Positions 17,603 to 24,584 of a stretch of 39,047 nucleotides of DNA are shown in pieces. The first letter of the stretch is position 1, and every line of letters starts with the position of its first letter. A program made the translations under genes and the position numbers. The stretch is from Actinomycetes bacterium (GTDB lineage: Bacteria > Actinomycetota > Acidimicrobiia > Acidimicrobiales > RAAP-2): contig JAJYQJ010000137.1 of assembly GCA_021794655.1 (NCBI GenBank), positions 1-39,047 of the forward strand. Reading direction: 5' to 3'. The notes beneath the pieces were generated by a model, which saw only the letters and a list, made by a program, of their open reading frames with translations, was not told the origin of the DNA and did no database searches.

Positions 17603-19618
17603 TCACAAGAGACGCTCGGCTCTGTTCGCGACGGCCTCCGGCGTGAACCCGAAACTCTCCAAGACGACGTCACCTGGAGCCGACGCGCCGAAGGTGTCGA
17701 TAGCGACGAAGTCGTCCGCGTATCGCTCCCATCCAAAAGACACGGCGGCCTCGACGGAGAGGGTCGGGATACCGGGGAGGACGACGGAATCTCGGTAGCT
17801 GCGGTCTTGCTCCTCGAACCACTCCCAACACGGCAACGAGACGACACGGGCGCCCACCCCTCTGGCACTGAGGATCTCTCGCGCTCCAAGACAGACGTGG
17901 ACCTCGCTTCCGGTAGAGATGAGGACGACGTCTGGAGAGCCCCGATCTGGGTCTGCGAGCGTGTAGCCGCCCCGGGCGACGCCCTCAGAACAGCGCTCGG
18001 CGGTCTCGGCGAGCACCGGTACGTCCTGGCGGCTGAGGACGAGCGCGGCGGGGAGTTTTCGTTCGACGGCGAGCCGCCAGGCGATCGCGCATTCGTTCGC
18101 GTCTGCCGGCCGCACGACGTCGAGGCCGGGCATCGCCCTGAGCGACGCGAGGTGTTCGACGGGCTGGTGCGTCGGTCCGTCCTGGCCGAGTCCAACCGAG
18201 TCGTGCGTCCACGAGTAGATCACGTGGGCCTTGGAGAGAGCGGCGAGTCGAACGGCGGCACGCATGTAGTCGCTGAAGACGAAGAACGTCCCGCCGACCG
18301 GTAGGACGCCTCCGTGGTGGGCCATCGCGGTCATGATCGCACCCATCGCGTGCTCACGGATGCCGTAGTAGAGCTGGTTGCCGCCGGGAGTGACGGCAGA
18401 CTGGGCGTCCGATCCCTCGAGTTGGACACCGGTGTTGCCGGTCAGGTCCGCGGCCCCCGCAATGAGGCCTGGGAGGGAGGCGGCGGTCGAACGGATGCAG
18501 ACGTTGATCGCCTTTCTCGTCGCGAGTTCGCTACCGACCTCGAAATTCGGCGAGACGCTTCCGAAGTCCCCGAGCGGATCACCGCGCTGCGCGGCGTTCC
18601 ACGCCGGCGTCGTTCTCGGCGCGGCCTCGCGTTCCCATTTCGCTCGGAGAAGCTTTCCGCGCTCGACGCACGTGCGGTAGTGGCTTAGAACCTCGTCTGG
18701 AACCCAGAACTCCTCACGTTCTGGAAGGCCGAGTATCGCCTTCGTCGCTCGGATCTCATCTGGAGAAAACGGGTCGCCGTGAGCTTTGCTCGTATCGGTC
18801 AAGTCCGGCGACGGCCAGCCGATGTGACTCCTCAGCACTATCAAGGAAGGTTGGGAGTCAACCGCGATTGCGCGGCGTAACGCGGCCTCAATAACCCCGG
18901 TATCGTTCGCGACGTCGCCGATGTCTTGGACGTGCCAGCCGTACGCGGAGAATCGCTCGGGGACGTCGTCGCTGTAGGAAAGAGAGGTCGGCCCGTCGAT
19001 CGTGATGTGGTTGTCGTCGTAGACGTAGATCAAGCGACCCAGCTCGAGATGGCCTGCGAGGGAAGCTGCCTCGTGCGAGATCCCCTCCTCGAGGCAGCCG
19101 TCGCCCGCGACCACGAACGTATAGTGATCGCAGAGCTCGGGACCGAATCGTGAGCGCAAGAACCGTTCGGCGATCCCGAATCCGACGCCGTTCGCGACCC
19201 CTTGTCCGAGTGGGCCGGTCGTCACCTCGACGCCGGCGGTATGTCCAACCTCGGGGTGTCCGGGGGTTCGACTGCCGAACTGGCGGAACTCCTTTAAGTC
19301 CTGCAGCGTCAAGCCGTAGCCGGTCAAGTAGAGCATCGAGTACAACAAGATCGACGCATGACCACACGAGAGTACAAATCGATCCCTATCCGGCCACGTC
19401 GGTTCCGACGGGTCGTGGCGCATAACCTTGGTCCAAAGAACGTGTGCGAGTGGCGCGAGGGCCATCGCTGTTCCAGTGTGCCCCGAGTGCGCCGCCGCCG
19501 GAGCGTCCATCGCGAGACCTCGGACGACGTTTATGCAGAGCTCTTCGAGTCGGTCTGCCGCGGTGCTCGCGGGTCGCTCGTTAGGTGGCGGTTGTGGCTC
19601 GGAGCTGGACTCGTGCAT
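17603..19618 (-). CDS. tkt: Transketolase
   Basis: 671 aa, full length. The N-terminal thiamine-diphosphate domain has A-H-S-G-H-T-G and the metal/TPP motif GDGCLEEGISHEAASLAGHL with N in YVYDDNHITI. The middle pyrimidine-binding domain has YGIREHAMGAI and ends with the YSWTHDSVGLGQDGPTHQP block. It moves two-carbon units in the non-oxidative pentose phosphate pathway, complementing tal at 9164-10282. It is monocistronic as far as visible and divergent from the thioesterase gene; the 142-bp gap holds the promoter and the 13-bp repeats. Confidence 0.96.
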   Translation of the reverse strand: MHESSSEPQPPPNERPASTAADRLEELCINVVRGLAMDAPAAAHSGHTGTAMALAPLAHVLWTKVMRHDPSEPTWPDRDRFVLSCGHASILLYSMLYLTGYGLTLQDLKEFRQFGSRTPGHPEVGHTAGVEVTTGPLGQGVANGVGFGIAERFLRSRFGPELCDHYTFVVAGDGCLEEGISHEAASLAGHLELGRLIYVYDDNHITIDGPTSLSYSDDVPERFSAYGWHVQDIGDVANDTGVIEAALRRAIAVDSQPSLIVLRSHIGWPSPDLTDTSKAHGDPFSPDEIRATKAILGLPEREEFWVPDEVLSHYRTCVERGKLLRAKWEREAAPRTTPAWNAAQRGDPLGDFGSVSPNFEVGSELATRKAINVCIRSTAASLPGLIAGAADLTGNTGVQLEGSDAQSAVTPGGNQLYYGIREHAMGAIMTAMAHHGGVLPVGGTFFVFSDYMRAAVRLAALSKAHVIYSWTHDSVGLGQDGPTHQPVEHLASLRAMPGLDVVRPADANECAIAWRLAVERKLPAALVLSRQDVPVLAETAERCSEGVARGGYTLADPDRGSPDVVLISTGSEVHVCLGAREILSARGVGARVVSLPCWEWFEEQDRSYRDSVVLPGIPTLSVEAAVSFGWERYADDFVAIDTFGASAPGDVVLESFGFTPEAVANRAERLL

Positions 19619-19703
19619 CTTGGCAGTCTAGCTGGGCGGTCATCGCTTAGTCTCTTACCCCGAACGGTTTTATCTGGGCGTTCCCCGGGTTTCCGTGGGT
19701 AAC

Positions 19704-19742
19704 CCAGTTCTAATGCCCAGTTCGAACGTCCAGCACTAATGT
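19704..19742. repeat. Three 13-bp direct repeats in a divergent promoter region
   Basis: CCAGTTCTAATGC, CCAGTTCGAACGT and CCAGCACTAATGT are adjacent and in register, ending 18 bp before the thioesterase start and about 85 bp upstream of tkt. They may be regulator binding sites or a short slipped repeat; no regulator is known. Confidence 0.55.
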
Positions 19743-19760
19743 CGAGCTCCAGGAGGTCAA

Positions 19761-20183
19761 ATGAGTCTGCAGATCCCGCCGAACTGCGATCTCACGTTGG
19801 GGATCGTGTGTGTCGACAAATCGACCCCTGGGCGTTCTTCGTGGAGCGCTACTGTCGACGTGCGCTTCGCGAACCCGGCGGGGGTTCTCCAAGGTGGGTT
19901 CCTTGCGGCGTTCGCTGACTCGGCGATGGGGGCGGCGGCGGTCACCTACGCTCAGCGTGGAGGGAAACGAAAGATCTACGCGGCGAACGCGGAGATGAAG
20001 ATCAGCTTTCTCGCCCCCGTCGAGGTCGGCACAGCGCTGGTGTGTGAAGCCGAGGTAGTCTCGGGTAGCCATCGGGCCGCGTTCGTCGAGGCGAGCGTTG
20101 TCACGCGAGAGTTGAAGTTGGTCGCGAGGGCGAGCTCGACGTACTTGTTCAAAGAGCGGGGGAGTCTCCAGGAAGAGAGCTGA
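19761..20183 (+). CDS. PaaI-like hotdog-fold thioesterase
   Basis: 140 aa, the usual size. The motif NPAGVLQGGFLAAFADSAMG forms the hotdog helix and catalytic region typical of PaaI/YigI-type acyl-CoA thioesterases. It is followed by beta strands ending in ASSTYLF. It probably hydrolyses an aromatic or medium-chain acyl-CoA; the substrate is unknown. An excellent AGGAGG lies 4 nt before the ATG. It is divergent from tkt and convergent with the AbiE pair. Confidence 0.85.
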   Translation: MSLQIPPNCDLTLGIVCVDKSTPGRSSWSATVDVRFANPAGVLQGGFLAAFADSAMGAAAVTYAQRGGKRKIYAANAEMKISFLAPVEVGTALVCEAEVVSGSHRAAFVEASVVTRELKLVARASSTYLFKERGSLQEES

Positions 20184-20246
20184 ACAGCGAATACGCAGTA
20201 CTGGTTCTCCATCGTCGCTCACAGGTGTGACGCTCTCGGCCCTGAA

Positions 20247-20267
20247 GGACCGGGCTTGTCCCGGTCC
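20247..20267. terminator. Perfect 8-bp stem-loop between convergent genes
   Basis: GGACCGGG-CTTGT-CCCGGTCC lies 63 bp after the thioesterase stop and 19 bp after the abiEii stop on its strand. Its position suits a bidirectional terminator, but no T tract follows. It could instead be a remnant of a transposon-end hairpin. Confidence 0.45.
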
Positions 20268-20286
20268 GCCGTTTAGATGACGAGAC

Positions 20287-21075
20287 CTACGTCTCCAGCA
20301 AGCCCGCTCCTCGCAGGTTGCGACGCATAACCCGCACCACGTCATCGAACCGTGGTGGGTCCCCAAGGTGCTCGGTCATTTCGGTGGTCCATCGATCCAC
20401 ATAACGAGCGAGACGGTCTTCGAACCGTTCAGCGAAGGAGCCGGAATCGAGACCCTTCGCCCGAGTCTTCTCTTCGAAGAGCGCTCGGATCTCCGCGAGT
20501 GAGAGTCCCAAGTCCTCTGTCAGGCGAAAGAGGTCGTAGAGGTCGCGACACTGAACGCGCTGAATAACGCATCGGAGCTTTTCGGCGCCGATCTCCTCGA
20601 TCGGGTAGGCGCAGAAGAACACGGGTGCGGGCAGGTCCGGCCAGATATCGAACATGGTTCGTTGCGCGACTGACTCGACGTGCTCGTCGGTTGAAAGGTC
20701 GAGTTTGATCGCCCGAGGCTGGGTCGCGCCGAGTGGACCGACGTAGGCGAGGGCTGGCTTGTCTGTTTCGGTGAGTTGGAGCTGGGGGAGTCCGGCGTGC
20801 TCGCGAGCAGCGTCGAGCACCGTGGCGAGGGCAGCCAGCGCGGATGCCTCGGTCCCTCCGACCACGCTGAAGTCGAGGTCGGCCGAGTAGCGGTAGTCCT
20901 GGAGATAGACGAGCCGGAGCGCCGTGCCGCCCTTGAAGACAATCTGCCCTCCGTCGTCGGGCTGCGCGAGGTGGAGCTGCGCGACGACGTGGGCGAGGAC
21001 GTAGTCGCGCTCAACGACAACCGCGTCGACGCCGTCGTCGTTGGCGCGCCGAGCAATCGCGTGACGGGTTAACAC
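20287..21075 (-). CDS. AbiEii/AbiGii-type nucleotidyltransferase toxin
   Basis: 262 aa. It has the DNA-polymerase-beta-like NTase motifs of the AbiEii family: FKGGTALRLVYL followed by RYSADLDFS (metal-binding D-L-D), then IKLDLST, EEIGAEKL and the downstream RDLYDLFRL. In the AbiE type IV system this toxin stops growth and can abort phage infection. The GTG at 21073-21075 starts 2 nt after the antitoxin stop (TGA-CC-GTG), suggesting coupling. A TTG at 21123 in the same frame is less likely. It is the second gene of a two-gene unit. Confidence 0.85.
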   Translation of the reverse strand: MLTRHAIARRANDDGVDAVVVERDYVLAHVVAQLHLAQPDDGGQIVFKGGTALRLVYLQDYRYSADLDFSVVGGTEASALAALATVLDAAREHAGLPQLQLTETDKPALAYVGPLGATQPRAIKLDLSTDEHVESVAQRTMFDIWPDLPAPVFFCAYPIEEIGAEKLRCVIQRVQCRDLYDLFRLTEDLGLSLAEIRALFEEKTRAKGLDSGSFAERFEDRLARYVDRWTTEMTEHLGDPPRFDDVVRVMRRNLRGAGLLET

Positions 21076-21077
21076 GG

Positions 21078-21866
21078 TCAGTTCTCGATCACGGCCCGCA
21101 ACTCGTCCGCGGTGACGTTCCAAGCAACGCGGAACGCGTCGTCGATCCAGGCAACCTGTTCGTTGCTCGGGTCAAGCCGGATGATCTTCTGGCGAGATCC
21201 GACTGACGGCGCCAGGTCGAGCGAGAGGTCGAGTGCGCGCGCGAGCGAGGCGAGGCGTCGCTCTCCGGCGAGTCCTCTCGGACCGAAGACGCGCGCGAGC
21301 GGAGCGATGCGATGGGAGTCAACGTCGGTCGCGCTACTGGCGAGGGCTTCGGCGAGCCGCTCGATTCCGCCGGCGAGGTCGACGCGAACGGCGGTCTCGA
21401 CGAGTGCCCGCTCCAGTGTGGATCGCCAGGAGCGACCGATCGGTTCCGCTTCTATATCAATAGTCTGGGCCCGTTCGGTGACGACGCGCAGTGGTCGCTT
21501 ACTGATGCTCGGGACTCGAACTTGTGTCGTACAGGCGACGGTGATTGTGCGCACGGGATGGCTGAGCACTCCGAGTTCGCTGAGCGCGCTCAGGTACGCG
21601 ATCCGGTGCGGTCGGTTACCGAAGGTCGCCGCGACAGCGAGTGGCAGGGCGTCGGTCGTAGTCGAAGTATTAAGGGAGCCGAGGGGACGGATCGCATAGC
21701 GGCCTCGGGAGAGCCGGTCGACCAAGCCATCCACCTCTAACCGGTGGAGCACGTTAGCCGTTGCGGTTGGCGAACGGTCGAGGGTGGTTCGCGCATCCTC
21801 GAAGGTGAACTCCTCCCGTCCCTCGGCAACGAACGAGTCGATTAACTCAAGCGGGCGTGCCATCAT
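21078..21866 (-). CDS. AbiEi-type antitoxin / transcriptional autorepressor
   Basis: 262 aa. An N-terminal winged-helix region (about 5-65, with FTFEDARTTLDRSPTATANVL and GRYAIRPLG) is followed by an AbiEi-like C-terminal domain. Known AbiEi proteins neutralise AbiEii without binding it directly and repress their own promoter through the winged helix. ATG 21866 is chosen because CAGGAGATC precedes it closely; the next codon is also ATG. The open frame extends to 21899 through the palindrome. The family is inferred mainly from pairing with the clear AbiEii toxin. Confidence 0.75.
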   Translation of the reverse strand: MMARPLELIDSFVAEGREEFTFEDARTTLDRSPTATANVLHRLEVDGLVDRLSRGRYAIRPLGSLNTSTTTDALPLAVAATFGNRPHRIAYLSALSELGVLSHPVRTITVACTTQVRVPSISKRPLRVVTERAQTIDIEAEPIGRSWRSTLERALVETAVRVDLAGGIERLAEALASSATDVDSHRIAPLARVFGPRGLAGERRLASLARALDLSLDLAPSVGSRQKIIRLDPSNEQVAWIDDAFRVAWNVTADELRAVIEN

Positions 21867-21894
21867 GATCTCCTGCGCACCAAGATAGCAGTAA

Positions 21895-21911
21895 TTCACG
21901 AAATACGTGAA
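21895..21911. promoter_or_regulatory. Perfect inverted repeat upstream of the AbiE pair, candidate autoregulatory operator
   Basis: TTCACG-AAATA-CGTGAA lies 29 bp before the antitoxin start. Its position suits the operator of an autorepressing AbiEi. Confidence 0.55.
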
Positions 21912-22320
21912 CTAGGGCTATCTAAGTGCGACATTGCAGCGATGGCGAGCTCGGTTGGAGCTAAGCGCGGTATGGGTCTCCGCCACCACGGCCGGCGATA
22001 GGGGACGCGCCAAGATGCCCGAGTCGCTGGGGCGGTAGGGACAGGGTCGAAGGTGGGACGTGAGGATTTCGGTTCGTTCCGATCACCCATTTCGGTCCAA
22101 GCGGTTCTCCATGTAGCTGCAGTTGGCCGGTCCCCGGCTCGCGCAAGCATCGCACTGAGCGGGAACGATGCCGATCGTACTGCGCCAAGATGGAGAACCA
22201 GTTACGGAGTTCTTCGAAGTCAAAGTGTTCCACGACTAACTTGCACGAGGTATACCGTGCGAGCGAGGATAGCTGGACCGGAGAGCTGAACCTACATACC
22301 TACATAGGAAGGCAGGATCG
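21912..22320. other. 409-bp region without a supported gene
   Basis: It lies between the AbiE operator and the small membrane-protein operon. Open frames on the minus strand here (for example GTG 22233 down to 21961) lack ribosome binding sites and look proline- and arginine-rich by chance. The first 30 codons of that frame look mildly protein-like, so a decayed gene is possible. GCACGAGGTATACCGTGC (22243-22260) is an imperfect inverted repeat, and 'cctacatacctacata' near 22293-22308 is a short direct repeat. Confidence 0.4.
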
Positions 22321-22737
22321 ATGGGCGAGTCGAGGAAGACGACCGGGAAGAGGGCGAAGAAGGCGAAGGGGCTACGCGAGAGCGGCGGCGATGCGTTCGA
22401 GCTCGTCGTCGCGTACCTCAAGCAAGAGACGCTCGGACCGTTAAAGGAACTCGGGCGGTTCCTCGTCTTTGGGATCGTCGGGTCGATCGCGATCGCTGTC
22501 GGGTTGGTCTTGATGTTGGTCGGCGTCCTTCGTCTGTTACAGGGGGAGACCGGGTCGGCGCTCAACGGGAACTGGTCGTGGGTTCCGTACCTCGCAGTCG
22601 TCGTTATCGCTCTCGTTCTTATCGCAGTTGCCGGGTGGCGAGTCGCGCGAGGGCCGGCGAGGAGACGCTTGCCCGAGGGCGTCACCGCGAGCGGCGCTCT
22701 AGGGGGTATCGGAGCGATAGGAGGAGACCGGCCGTGA
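22321..22737 (+). CDS. Small membrane protein, phage-holin-like (Holin-X type)
   Basis: 138 aa. A basic N-terminus (KTTGKRAKKAKG) is followed by AYLKQETLGPLKELGRF and two membrane segments at about 47-72 and 87-107. This pattern matches actinobacterial holin-superfamily-like chromosomal proteins, usually not phage lysis proteins. It is the first of three small membrane-protein genes; its TGA overlaps the next GTG as GTGA. AGGA lies 3 nt before the ATG, which is close. Function unknown. Confidence 0.7.
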   Translation: MGESRKTTGKRAKKAKGLRESGGDAFELVVAYLKQETLGPLKELGRFLVFGIVGSIAIAVGLVLMLVGVLRLLQGETGSALNGNWSWVPYLAVVVIALVLIAVAGWRVARGPARRRLPEGVTASGALGGIGAIGGDRP

Positions 22738-22967
22738 CAAACGACGACAACGAGAAAGAGAGGCGCGGGTCTGGGAAGATCACCCGTGACGATATCGAGT
22801 CGGCGTTCGCGAACCTCGCGGGAGAAGGCGACGAGGCAGCGAAGAGGGCGGTCCCTGGTGTCGTGGTAGTCGCAGGTGCGATCGTCCTCGGTGCGGTTAC
22901 TCTCGCGTACCTTGCTGGACGGCGCCGCGGCAGGCGCAGGTCTTCACTAGTGATAAAGAGGGTCTGA
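22734..22967 (+). CDS. Small single-span membrane protein
   Basis: 77 aa from the GTG that overlaps the preceding stop (GTGA), with GGAGGAGACC just upstream. A polar N-terminal half (KITRDDIESAFANLAGEGDE) is followed by one hydrophobic span (about 42-62) and a very basic tail (RRRGRRR). It is probably anchored in the membrane with the soluble part outside or in contact with its neighbours; unknown function. Start codons further upstream lie within the previous gene. Confidence 0.7.
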   Translation: MTNDDNEKERRGSGKITRDDIESAFANLAGEGDEAAKRAVPGVVVVAGAIVLGAVTLAYLAGRRRGRRRSSLVIKRV

Positions 22968-22970
22968 GAG

Positions 22971-23177
22971 GTGGGAGGTTGGCTTCTTGGCCGCCTTGTG
23001 AAGGCCGGGTGGAGTCGTGGAGTCTCTGGAGAGCATTGGGCGTGGTTCGCGATCGCTCTCTTTGCGTACCTGCTAAGGAGGGCGTCGAGGCCAGAGGGTG
23101 GCTCGACGACGATCTCGCTCCGACGCGGAGAGACCGTCGTCGTCACCGGGTCGACCGGTGATCCCTCTGGGGGCTGA
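22971..23177 (+). CDS. Small hypothetical membrane protein
   Basis: 68 aa, GTG start 3 nt after the previous stop. Tryptophan-rich N-terminal half with one possible membrane segment (HWAWFAIALFAYLLRR), then a short beta-like tail (STTISLRRGETVVVTG). Third gene of the small membrane-protein set and overlapping the trmI start. Not recognised as any family. Confidence 0.6.
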   Translation: MGGWLLGRLVKAGWSRGVSGEHWAWFAIALFAYLLRRASRPEGGSTTISLRRGETVVVTGSTGDPSGG

Positions 23178-23952
23178 TCGCTCGTTGGTCGCGGGCGAGC
23201 GAGTCCTCCTCGTAGACCCGAAGAACCGGCGTTACCTGATACGCCTCGAACCCGGGGGGGTCTTTCATACCCATTCCGGCGTCGTTGCCCACGATGCGAT
23301 TATCGGTGAAGCGGAGGGGTGCACGGTGACGGGGTCGAGCGGGCGTGGGTTTCTCGTTCTTCGCCCAACCCTCTCCGACACGGTTCTAAAGATGCCCCGT
23401 GGCGCCCAAGTGATCTACCCAAAGGACCTCGCGGCGATGCTGATCACCGCGAACGTTTCGAGAGGCCGGCGAGTCCTCGAAGCCGGCGTCGGCTCCGGAG
23501 CCCTGTCGATAGCGCTCGTTCGAAGCGGCGCTTCCGTCGTCGGATACGAGATCCGCGAGGACTTCGCGGAGACGGCGAAGGCGAACGTTGCGGACGCCTG
23601 CGGGGACGACGCCGACTACGACGTCGTGATCAAAGATGTCACGTTAGGGATCGACGAACGCGATCTCGACTGTATTCTCTTGGACCTTCCCGAGCCGTGG
23701 AAGGTCGTCGAGCACGCGTCGATGGCACTTAAGGACGGCGGGATACTCGTCGCGTACCTTCCAACGATCAACCAGAGTGCGACCCTCAGATCCGCTCTCG
23801 ACAAGGGACCCTACTGCCTAGCCGAGACGTTCGAGACGCTGAGGCGCACCTGGCACATCGAGGCCCGCTCGGTTCGCCCGGACCACCGCATGGTCGCCCA
23901 CACCGGTTTCATAACGAGTGCGCGAAAGACCGCCGGAGCGAAGAAGAACTGA
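23158..23952 (+). CDS. trmI: tRNA (adenine-N1)-methyltransferase, TrmI type
   Basis: About 264 aa from GTG 23158; an upstream GTG at 23098 and a TTG at 23185 are alternatives, and none has a clear ribosome binding site. SAM-binding motif VLEAGVGSGALSIALVRSG, substrate motif LDLPEPWKVV and the N-terminal RGAQVIYPKDLAAML segment are typical of TrmI, which makes m1A58 in the tRNA T loop. Actinobacteria commonly place trmI beside the proteasome locus, as here. Convergent with the ferredoxin gene. Confidence 0.9.
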   Translation: MIPLGADRSLVAGERVLLVDPKNRRYLIRLEPGGVFHTHSGVVAHDAIIGEAEGCTVTGSSGRGFLVLRPTLSDTVLKMPRGAQVIYPKDLAAMLITANVSRGRRVLEAGVGSGALSIALVRSGASVVGYEIREDFAETAKANVADACGDDADYDVVIKDVTLGIDERDLDCILLDLPEPWKVVEHASMALKDGGILVAYLPTINQSATLRSALDKGPYCLAETFETLRRTWHIEARSVRPDHRMVAHTGFITSARKTAGAKKN

Positions 23953-23995
23953 CGCTGCAGATAACCGGCGCCAAAAAGAACTGCGGTGGCGGCAA

Positions 23996-24232
23996 CTAGT
24001 CCTTCTCTATGAATATGCACTCACCCGGGCACTCCTCTGCCGCTTCTTCGACGGCGTCTTCGAGGTCGTCGGGCACGAGTGCCATTCCAGCCGATCCCCC
24101 TGGCTCGTTCTTGACGGCGTCGCCCTCTTTCACGTAGGCGAGTCCGTCGTCGAGCAACGTGAAGACGGCCGGAGCTATCTCTTCGCAGAGACCGTCGCCT
24201 GTACAGAGATCTTGGTCGATCCAGACCTTCAT
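23996..24232 (-). CDS. Small ferredoxin, [3Fe-4S]/[4Fe-4S] type
   Basis: 78 aa from ATG 24232 with GGAAGG upstream. Cysteines C10, C16, C68 and C72 lie in CTGDGLC and CPGECIFIE. The C-x5-C spacing with an Asp between them is that of single-cluster [3Fe-4S] ferredoxins that serve cytochrome P450s and other redox enzymes. It is acidic, and cytosolic as there is no signal peptide. No redox partner is adjacent. It is divergent from the proteasome ATPase. Confidence 0.9.
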   Translation of the reverse strand: MKVWIDQDLCTGDGLCEEIAPAVFTLLDDGLAYVKEGDAVKNEPGGSAGMALVPDDLEDAVEEAAEECPGECIFIEKD

Positions 24233-24584
24233 CCTTGCCTTCCTCTTATGCTCGATTGTTGCACCCAGCCGGCCGCATCGGAGCGCTCGGGTCACTGCGG
24301 TCACACAGGGCGAGTCTAGTGCGAGGTAGCTTCGTCCGACCGGGTCGAATCACATTTTCGTTGCGCCGCCATGTTAGTACGAACCCGAGGCGAACTCGGA
24401 CATCCCAGAAAAGAGCCCAATTGCCTGCTCTAAGACGGCTCGCGGGTCGACGAAGAGAGGTGTGGCCTAATGGGTGGTCGGGGCAGATATGGTGGTGGGG
24501 AGGGGGCCTTGCGACCACGGTGTGGCGAGGTGCTCGCGGCCAAGGCGTGGTTCACGAGAGATCCGCCCTATGGAGGTGATTGCG
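24233..24584. other. Divergent intergenic region between ferredoxin and ARC
   Basis: 352 bp with promoters expected in both directions; none is convincing. 'TATGGT' near 24488-24493 is a possible -10 for the ARC transcript but lacks a good -35. The ARC frame is open back to 24474 but shows no protein-like sequence before 24585. Confidence 0.5.

Noticed and set aside
21961-22233. Minus-strand open frame with a protein-like first part
   Set aside because: It has no start signal and a random-looking second half; at best a decayed gene.
22321-22737. Prophage holin
   Set aside because: There are no other phage genes; it fits a common chromosomal actinobacterial family.
24474-24584. Longer start for the proteasome ATPase
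   Set aside because: It has no protein-like sequence; the well-spaced GGAGG favours the GTG at 24585.
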